From the NCBI GenBank assembly GCA_964577715.1, contig CAZOAA010000013.1, positions 1 to 38,448 on the forward strand: 38,448 nucleotides of DNA, in the 5' to 3' direction. This document shows positions 32,962 to 38,448 of this stretch, piece after piece; the first letter of the stretch is position 1, and each line of letters opens with the position of its first letter. The translations under genes were made by a program, and so were the position numbers. The DNA comes from SUP05 sp964577715. GTDB lineage: Bacteria > Pseudomonadota > Gammaproteobacteria > PS1 > Pseudothioglobaceae. The notes beneath the pieces are model-generated. The model was not told the origin of the DNA. It saw only the letters and a list, made by a program, of their open reading frames with translations, and made no database searches.

Positions 32962-33369
32962 ATGAAAACATTAATAATTTTATCAAGTGCGTTATTTCTA
33001 TCTGGTTGTTTTGACAGTGGTGATGCGAATGCACAAACAGGCAATAGTGTTGCCTTAGGTCAAAAAACTTTTGAAAAAAATTGTGTCACTTGTCATGGTG
33101 TTGGCGCTCAAGGCCTGGCTAAGGATTGGAAGCAAAAATTACCTAATGGAAAATATCCAGCACCACCTCTGAATGGCACAGCACACGCTTGGCATCATTC
33201 ACCAAAAGCATTGTTAACCACGATTAATAATGGTGGTATTGCATTAGGCGGTTGGATGCCGAGTTTTAAAGATCAATTAAATGAAGATGAGAAACAGGGG
33301 GTGCTTGATTATCTTCATAGTTTATGGCCAGAAACAATCCAACAAAAATACGATTCTAGATTTAAGTAA
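32962..33369 (+). CDS. Lipoprotein-type class I cytochrome c
   Basis: A 135-residue precursor. The N-terminus MKTLIILSSALFLSGCFD carries a lipobox (LSGC), so it is probably lipid-anchored facing the periplasm. The heme motif is CVTCH and the Met ligand is likely in GGWMPSFKDQL. A Shine-Dalgarno AAGGA is placed before the ATG. The stop overlaps the start of the multicopper oxidase gene by one base (TAATG), so the two are tightly coupled. This is the strongest candidate for the direct electron partner of the oxidase, though that is inference. Confidence 0.9.
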   Translation: MKTLIILSSALFLSGCFDSGDANAQTGNSVALGQKTFEKNCVTCHGVGAQGLAKDWKQKLPNGKYPAPPLNGTAHAWHHSPKALLTTINNGGIALGGWMPSFKDQLNEDEKQGVLDYLHSLWPETIQQKYDSRFK

Positions 33370-34856
33370 TGCTCAGTAGAAGGCAGTTTGTACAATCGCT
33401 TTTGGCTTTTGCCATATTGCCAAAGCAATTGTTACAGGCTAAGGGTTTTTTATCGCCTAATTCTTTTAGAGTTCCGCCCTTAGAGTTGGGCAGTCGTTCT
33501 GGTAAGGATGTGTATTTTGATTTAGATATTCGTTCAGGCAAGAGTGTAATTTTGCCAAATCGACCAACCTCGACGCTTGGTATTAATCAATCTTTTCTCG
33601 GTATTACATTGCGTGCCAACAAGGGCGATCGTGTTCATATTAAGGTTAAAAATAGCATTCATCGAACCACGACCTTGCATTGGCATGGTGCTAAATTGCC
33701 TGCTAAAGCGGATGGCGGTCCACATCAACCAATTAAGCCGAATAGCACCTGGTTGAGTGAGTTTGAAATTATTCAGCCGGCTGCCACACTGTGGTATCAC
33801 TCTCATCAAATGCATGAAACCGGGTTTCAGGTGTATCACGGCTTATCAGGCATGTTTATTGTCGATGATGATGAGTCAAAGAAACTAGGCCTGCCTTCGG
33901 ATTATGGTGTGGATGATTTTCCAGTGATTATTCAAGACAAAGACTTTAATCAAGATGGGTCTTTTCAGTACCTAGCTGATTTTCGAGAAAAACTTATGGG
34001 TAAGAGGGGCGAAACTATTCTAGTTAATGGTGTAATTCACCCAGTGTTGAAAGCAACAAAGTCTTTAATTCGATTACGACTTTTAAATGGTTCTAATGCT
34101 AGAATTTATCATTTGAATTTTGATGATGGCCGTATGTTTAATATCATTGCCAGCGATGGTGGATTATTAGAAAAACCAGAAATGGCACATTCGATCAAGC
34201 TAGCACCAGCTGAACGTGCAGAGATTCTGGTGGATGTTTCCGATGGCAGGATGCCAATACTACGCCATAAAATGCACATGAAAAAATCAGTCAATCGTAT
34301 GAGTGGCATGATGATGATGCAACAAGCAGAAGGTAAAAAATTAGAGTTTGATATTTTTCAAATTGATGCTAGTAGCGTAAGTGCTTCAAGCAAAAAAATA
34401 CCAAATAATTTAGCAAAGCATGATATGCCTTCTATTCATTCAGTTGCTAAGAAAAGAGTTTTTAAATTGCAGATGCAGATGGGTCCACAATTAGCATTTG
34501 GGGCTGTTATGGGCTCAAAAGATTTACTGCAAATTAATGGTAAATCTATGAAAATCGATCGTATTGATGAAGTGGTCAAGGCTGGGAGTGTAGAGCTATG
34601 GGAGATTGAAAATACCTCAATGATGGCGCATCCATTTCATATTCACAACGTTCAGTTTAAGATTGTTTCTCGCCCAAGTAAAATCAAAGGTCATGAACTT
34701 GGTTTTAAAGATGTGGTGTTAGTACGGCCGCATGAAACTGTACAGGTTTTAATTGAGTTTCCAAAATTCAGCGATTCGAAAACACCGTACATGTATCACT
34801 GTCATATCCTAGAACATGAAGATCGCGGCATGATGGGGCAATTTGTTGTGGTGTAG
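33369..34856 (+). CDS. Tat-exported multicopper oxidase (CueO/CopA-like)
   Basis: A 495-residue multicopper oxidase with a twin-arginine signal (MLSRRQFVQSLLAFAILPKQ). All copper sites are visible: HWH at 104-106, HSH at 144-146, HPFHIH at 421-426, and YHCHILEHEDRGMM at 476-489. The last gives type 1 Cys478 and His483 with axial Met488, plus the type 2/3 histidines. A Met-rich insert at residues 295-317 (including MMMM at 314-317) resembles the cuprous-ion-binding Met-rich segment of CueO. Likely a periplasmic cuprous oxidase, but laccase, nitrite reductase-like and metal oxidase activities cannot be excluded. It overlaps the preceding cytochrome stop by one base and is followed after 9 bases by another cytochrome. 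Confidence 0.93.
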   Translation: MLSRRQFVQSLLAFAILPKQLLQAKGFLSPNSFRVPPLELGSRSGKDVYFDLDIRSGKSVILPNRPTSTLGINQSFLGITLRANKGDRVHIKVKNSIHRTTTLHWHGAKLPAKADGGPHQPIKPNSTWLSEFEIIQPAATLWYHSHQMHETGFQVYHGLSGMFIVDDDESKKLGLPSDYGVDDFPVIIQDKDFNQDGSFQYLADFREKLMGKRGETILVNGVIHPVLKATKSLIRLRLLNGSNARIYHLNFDDGRMFNIIASDGGLLEKPEMAHSIKLAPAERAEILVDVSDGRMPILRHKMHMKKSVNRMSGMMMMQQAEGKKLEFDIFQIDASSVSASSKKIPNNLAKHDMPSIHSVAKKRVFKLQMQMGPQLAFGAVMGSKDLLQINGKSMKIDRIDEVVKAGSVELWEIENTSMMAHPFHIHNVQFKIVSRPSKIKGHELGFKDVVLVRPHETVQVLIEFPKFSDSKTPYMYHCHILEHEDRGMMGQFVVV

Positions 34857-34865
34857 AATTTTATT

Positions 34866-35270
34866 ATGAATAAGGTTTTATTGTTTGTAATAGTACTTGT
34901 GTTTGGAGCTTTTGTACTACTTTATGAAAGTGAATGGTTTGGTTTAGAAAAAATTAAGAGAAGCAACCTTCTGCCTGATTCAAATTACAAGCCCAGTATT
35001 GTTCAAGGGAAAAATAGTTATCAGTCAAATTGCATGGAATGCCATGGAGACAATTTATTAGGGAGTGCAAAAGGTCCTTCATTGCTTGATGACGTGTACA
35101 AGCCTTCTCATCATGCAGATTTATCATTTTATTATGCAGTGAAAAATGGAGTCAAACAACATCATTGGAGATTTGGCGATATGCCAATGATTACAAGGTT
35201 ATCGCCAGAGAGGGTTAAAGACATTATTACCTACGTGCGTCAACAACAGAGATTATCAAATATTCAATAA
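34866..35270 (+). CDS. Membrane-anchored class I cytochrome c
   Basis: A 134-residue protein. Residues 1-20 are one hydrophobic segment without a clear cleavage site, so it is probably a membrane anchor. The heme motif is CMECH, followed by KPSHHADLSFYYAVKNGVKQHHWRFGDMP, whose GDMP likely supplies the Met ligand. This region, with conserved HH pairs, is nearly repeated in the next gene, so the two are paralogues. No Shine-Dalgarno is seen. Confidence 0.9.
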   Translation: MNKVLLFVIVLVFGAFVLLYESEWFGLEKIKRSNLLPDSNYKPSIVQGKNSYQSNCMECHGDNLLGSAKGPSLLDDVYKPSHHADLSFYYAVKNGVKQHHWRFGDMPMITRLSPERVKDIITYVRQQQRLSNIQ

Positions 35271-35291
35271 TAAATTAAAAGGAGAGCGTTC

Positions 35292-35660
35292 ATGAGAAGA
35301 ACGATATTAAGTTTTACAGTCGTATTTTTACTTTCATTAAACGGCCATGCGGTAATGACCGATACTGGCGTAAATGTACCATTTGGCCAAGGGCTAGGTA
35401 TGAGCAAGTTTAAAGACAACTGTGCAAAATGCCACGGTGATTGGGCAAAAGGCACTGATAGCGGACCACCACTTATTCATAATTTTTACAAACCATCTCA
35501 TCATGGAGACGAAGCGTTTTATCGTGCTGCTTTAAATGGAACTAGAGCACATCACTGGAAGTTTGGAGATATGCCTCCTGTTGAAGGAATTAAACGCAAG
35601 GATATTACTAAAATTATTTCCTATATTCGTTGGCTGCAAAAAATCAATAAACTTTACTGA
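35292..35660 (+). CDS. Periplasmic class I cytochrome c, paralogue of the preceding one
   Basis: A 122-residue precursor with a cleavable signal (MRRTILSFTVVFLLSLNGHA). The heme motif is CAKCHGD. The KPSHHGDEAFYRAALNGTRAHHW..GDMP block matches the upstream cytochrome closely, including both His pairs. A strong Shine-Dalgarno AAGGAGAG precedes the ATG. A membrane-bound and a soluble version side by side suggests a relay between membrane complex and periplasm. Confidence 0.9.
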   Translation: MRRTILSFTVVFLLSLNGHAVMTDTGVNVPFGQGLGMSKFKDNCAKCHGDWAKGTDSGPPLIHNFYKPSHHGDEAFYRAALNGTRAHHWKFGDMPPVEGIKRKDITKIISYIRWLQKINKLY

Positions 35661-35728
35661 TACATAAGCATAAACCAAAGCGGAGTAATTTGTAGTAATA
35701 TAGATTACATAGAGATTGGAGGTGATTT

Positions 35729-36160
35729 ATGGATAGTGATTTTTGGTCTTGCAAACACACTTGGCGCCGTAGCGCCATTAATACCAAATGGTGTTTGGTT
35801 GGTTGTGCAATTGGGGATTTTGGCACCATTGCTTATTTTCAATTCAGTACCGCTAGTGCCAGTACATTGGTGATTTTCCTTTGGGCAACACTCAATGGTA
35901 TTATTACTAGCATTATGTTGGAAACTTATATGCTAATTAGACAGAAAATGAAATTTTCTCATGCATTTAAACTAGCAGTTGGCATGAGTTTAATTTCCAT
36001 GGTCGCCATGGAAGTTGCCATGAACCTTACTGATTATCTTATTACCGGTGGTGCAGTGTTTGTTTGGTGGGTTGTGCCTATTGCATTGTTTTTTGGGTTT
36101 ATCACCCCTTGGCCTTATAACTACTGGCGTCTGAAGAAGCTAGGGAAAGCTTGTCACTAA
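35729..36160 (+). CDS. DUF4396 family integral membrane protein
   Basis: A 143-residue membrane protein with the DUF4396 pattern: WCLVGCAIGDFGTI, then FLWATLNGIITSIMLETYMLIRQ, SLISMVAMEVAMNLTDYLITGG and a final WPYNYWRLKKLGKACH. About four transmembrane helices are visible. Function unknown; the conserved Cys, Met and His suggest metal handling. A strong GGAGGT at 35718-35723 precedes the ATG at 35729. It ends the cytochrome/multicopper oxidase cluster on the same strand, 68 bases after the last cytochrome. Confidence 0.85.
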   Translation: MDSDFWSCKHTWRRSAINTKWCLVGCAIGDFGTIAYFQFSTASASTLVIFLWATLNGIITSIMLETYMLIRQKMKFSHAFKLAVGMSLISMVAMEVAMNLTDYLITGGAVFVWWVVPIALFFGFITPWPYNYWRLKKLGKACH

Positions 36161-36214
36161 AACCTCATGTCTAACTGTAAAATAGTGATTTAATAAATTT
36201 ATATATTAAACAAC

Positions 36215-37093
36215 ATGTCTGATAACACGCATAATATTGCTAATGTTTTAACCGAAGCATTACCTTATATTCAAAAATTTCAAGGCAAAACCATCGTTAT
36301 TAAATACGGTGGTAATGCGATGGTGGATGAAAAGCTAAAATCTAGCTTCGCACGTGATATCGTGTTGATGAAATCCGTTGGTATGAACCCAATCGTAGTG
36401 CATGGTGGTGGTCCGCAAATCGGCAAGACACTGGAAAAGATAGGCAAAGAGAGTGAATTCGTTGGTGGTATGCGTGTGACTGATAGCGAGACCATGGACG
36501 TGGTAGAAATGGTGCTTGGTGGTTTGGTTAATAAAGAGATTGTTAATCTTATTCATCAACATGGCGGTCATTCGATTGGTTTAACGGGTAAAGATGGTAG
36601 CTTGATTTCTGCCAAAAAACTAACGCATGATATGCCACAAACATCAGAGATTATCGATCTGGGGCATGTGGGTGAAGTTGAAAACATTGATACCTCAGTG
36701 ATTGATCTTTTATTAAAAGGTGATTTTATTCCTGTTATTGCACCAATCGGTGTAGGTAAAGATGGCTTCTCTTATAATATTAATGCCGACTTAGTCGCCG
36801 GCTCAATCGCCGAGGCACTGGGTGCTGAAAAATTAATTTTGTTAACCAATACATCCGGTCTTTTGGATGCGGACGATAATTTACTAACAGGTCTTGACGC
36901 TAAGAAAGTAGACCAACTGATTGATGATGGCACAATTCATGGCGGTATGTTGCCGAAAATTGGTTGCGCACTTTCAGCGGTTAAAAACGGAGTTAAATCA
37001 ACACATATTATTGATGGTCGTGTATCGCATGCTGTGCTTTTAGAAGTCTTTACTGATAGTGGCGTAGGTACTTTAATCACTTGTAATGAGTAA
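36215..37093 (+). CDS. argB: Acetylglutamate kinase
   Basis: Second step of arginine synthesis: phosphorylates N-acetylglutamate. 292 residues. The motifs are IVIKYGGNAMVDEKLK near the N-terminus, VVHGGGPQIGKTLEK, FVGGMRVTDSETMDVVEMVL, and the conserved GGMLPKIGCALSAV near the C-terminus. A TATATT at 36202-36207 lies 7 bases ahead of the ATG at 36215. The 3' end overlaps the next gene by 8 bases. Confidence 0.97.
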   Translation: MSDNTHNIANVLTEALPYIQKFQGKTIVIKYGGNAMVDEKLKSSFARDIVLMKSVGMNPIVVHGGGPQIGKTLEKIGKESEFVGGMRVTDSETMDVVEMVLGGLVNKEIVNLIHQHGGHSIGLTGKDGSLISAKKLTHDMPQTSEIIDLGHVGEVENIDTSVIDLLLKGDFIPVIAPIGVGKDGFSYNINADLVAGSIAEALGAEKLILLTNTSGLLDADDNLLTGLDAKKVDQLIDDGTIHGGMLPKIGCALSAVKNGVKSTHIIDGRVSHAVLLEVFTDSGVGTLITCNE

Positions 37094-37943
37094 AACGCAT
37101 CGAGATAGTATTCAAGTTGTTGATTGTCAAATCTTAGCGCATTATCAATTTGAAGGCGACCAGTACATTCTAACGCTTGATTCATCTGATATTGCCAAGG
37201 CAACCAAGCCCGGGCAATTTGTGCATTTAACAGTATCCGATTCACTAGCAATGCGCAGGCCGATCTCTATTATGTCGGTTGATACTGATAACGGCACGTT
37301 TGATTTGCTTTATAAGGTTGTGGGCGAAGGCACTCGACAATTAGCCGAGCGTAAGGTTGGTGAAGTATTATCAGTAATTGGTCCGATTGGTAATGGTTTT
37401 GAGTTGACTGATAGAAAACAACCACTACTGATTGGCGGCGGTGTTGGCATGCCACCGATGATCGCCATTGCACAAAATATTAAAGATAGTGACTATGAGC
37501 CATTTACAATTTTGGGTTCAGAAGTGCCGTTTCCTTTTGATGAAAAGCCGGCTAACAATGCTAAAGATTATGCCGGTGCCACACACACCATGCCACAACT
37601 TGAAGATTGGGGTGTAGAGTGTCGTTTGGCCAGTTTGCAAAATTATGAAGGGATTTATCAAGGTTACGTGACTGATTTGGCACGCGTGTATTTAGACAGT
37701 TTGTCTGCAGATGACTTAGCGCAGGTTGAAGTATATTCTTGTGGGCCACACCCAATGCTTGAAGCAGTTGCCAAGCTGGCTAAAGAATACAACTTGCCAT
37801 GCCAAGTATCACTTGAAGAATATATGGCGTGTGCAGTAGGCGGTTGTGCGGGTTGTGTGGTTGAAGTGCAAACGGATAATGGCCCAGCAATGAAACGCGT
37901 ATGTGTGGATGGCCCTGTTTTTAACGCCAAAGATGTCTTTTGA
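37086..37943 (+). CDS. PyrK-like dihydroorotate dehydrogenase electron-transfer subunit
   Basis: A 285-residue flavoprotein-reductase. The FAD-binding part includes PGQFVHLTVSD and RRPISIMSVD. The NAD-binding Rossmann part begins PLLIGGGVGMPPMIAIA and carries VYSCGPHPML. The C-terminal 2Fe-2S site is CAVGGCAGC with a fourth Cys in MKRVCVDGP. This layout is that of PyrK, which passes electrons from dihydroorotate dehydrogenase PyrD to NAD. No pyrD is in the window, and a general reductase role is possible. It overlaps argB by 8 bases. Confidence 0.85.
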   Translation: MSKTHRDSIQVVDCQILAHYQFEGDQYILTLDSSDIAKATKPGQFVHLTVSDSLAMRRPISIMSVDTDNGTFDLLYKVVGEGTRQLAERKVGEVLSVIGPIGNGFELTDRKQPLLIGGGVGMPPMIAIAQNIKDSDYEPFTILGSEVPFPFDEKPANNAKDYAGATHTMPQLEDWGVECRLASLQNYEGIYQGYVTDLARVYLDSLSADDLAQVEVYSCGPHPMLEAVAKLAKEYNLPCQVSLEEYMACAVGGCAGCVVEVQTDNGPAMKRVCVDGPVFNAKDVF

Positions 37944-38448
37944 TTAAAGATAATCTAAAAAAAGTTCAAGAGCGCATTCACGCGCTTGATAAAAACCAGC
38001 AAGTAACACTGATTGCTGTTAGTAAAACCAAACCTGCTTCTGATCTTCAACAAGCGATTGACGCCGGGCAAAAACATTTTGGTGAAAACTACCTACAAGA
38101 AGCCTTAGAAAAAATTGAGGCATTAAGAAGTCAAGATTTAATCTGGCATTTTATTGGCCCAATTCAGTCTAACAAAACCAAATCAATTGCCCAGAATTTT
38201 GACTGGGTGCATAGCGTAGATAGATTAAAAATTGCTAAACGCCTGAACGATCAGCGCCCAGAAGGTATGGATAAACTCAATGTGCTATTGCAAATTAATA
38301 TTGACAATGAGCCTACTAAATCTGGTGTTTTAGAAGGTGAAATTAATGAAATTATTACTCATTTTGAAAATTTCCAAAATATTTCTCTAAGAGGTTTTAT
38401 GTGCATTCCCAACCCTGATAATGCTGAGCAAAGTTTTGAAAAAATGGC
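37940..38448 (+). CDS. YggS-family PLP homeostasis protein, 3' end missing, TTG start
   Basis: Runs off the right edge; 169 codons are visible with no stop. The start is probably TTG at 37940, overlapping the stop of the PyrK-like gene (TTGA), since it gives the usual YggS N-terminus followed by VTLIAVSKTKPASDLQQAIDAG. The PLP lysine lies in AVSKTKP. HFGENYLQEALEKI and WHFIGPIQSNKTK are further hallmarks, then LQINIDNEPTKSG and GFMCIPNP. Members bind PLP and balance vitamin B6 and amino-acid pools. Confidence 0.93.
   Translation, partial: MIKDNLKKVQERIHALDKNQQVTLIAVSKTKPASDLQQAIDAGQKHFGENYLQEALEKIEALRSQDLIWHFIGPIQSNKTKSIAQNFDWVHSVDRLKIAKRLNDQRPEGMDKLNVLLQINIDNEPTKSGVLEGEINEIITHFENFQNISLRGFMCIPNPDNAEQSFEKM

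Noticed and set aside
35721..35875. Alternative hydrophobic reading frame opposite the chosen DUF4396 frame
   Set aside because: It ends after about 50 codons; the chosen frame has clear DUF4396 motifs throughout and a strong Shine-Dalgarno.
1..38448. tRNA, rRNA, CRISPR, insertion sequences, prophage
   Set aside because: Reading both strands I found no cloverleaf, rRNA signature, spaced direct repeats, transposase or phage gene. A tRNAscan or CRISPR finder run would settle this.

Overview
The window is AT-rich, densely packed chromosomal DNA from a gammaproteobacterium. Gene order and families (tig-clpP-clpX-lon, pabC/mltG-tmk-holB, many c-type cytochromes, TusA/DsrE2, a TauE-type transporter, a PyrK-type flavoprotein) suggest a sulfur-oxidizing lineage such as the SUP05/Thioglobus group. 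That placement is inference from content, not from a phylogenetic marker. I see no rRNA or tRNA gene, IS element, CRISPR array or prophage, and no gene-free stretch over 300 bases. The longest gap is about 175 bases (21153-21327).

Layout. 1-1246: 3' part of a TauE/SafE transporter, converging on ubiX. 1290-1850: a two-gene toxin-antitoxin operon with its own promoter and an inverted repeat. 1841-3504: msrB-mpl (minus), then divergent cca. 4605-7674: engB and an AddB-like nuclease (minus). 7763-8834: a monoheme cytochrome c and a diheme c4-type cytochrome, separated by three consecutive hairpins. 8874-15723: a protein quality-control block, tig-clpP-clpX-hflX-lon. 15726-17700: dsbC-rsmB (minus). 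17780-19526: pepA-ppnP. 19517-21152: a metallo-beta-lactamase-fold hydrolase and a membrane-anchored DUF302 protein (minus). 21328-24780: a fused pabC-mltG gene followed by tmk and holB. 24822-27347: hemL, a LOG-family gene and a HAD phosphatase. 27411-28180: tusA-dsrE2 (minus). 28286-30296: a BepA-like protease converging on rpiA. 30349-32357: rdgB, hemW and a small secreted Met/His-containing protein. 32462-36160: four c-type cytochromes around a Tat-exported multicopper oxidase, ending in a DUF4396 membrane protein. 36215-end: argB, a PyrK-like flavoprotein and the 5' part of yggS.

The two most interesting items are the PabC-MltG fusion, which joins folate-precursor synthesis to a membrane-anchored peptidoglycan lytic transglycosylase in one 598-residue polypeptide, and the multicopper oxidase/multi-cytochrome cluster, which looks like a periplasmic copper- or metal-linked electron-transfer unit. 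The genome is tightly compacted: five convergent gene pairs overlap or abut within 2 bases and a sixth is separated by only 7. Four genes appear to start with TTG at tight junctions, and several genes have a -10-like hexamer so close to the start codon that leaderless transcripts are possible.
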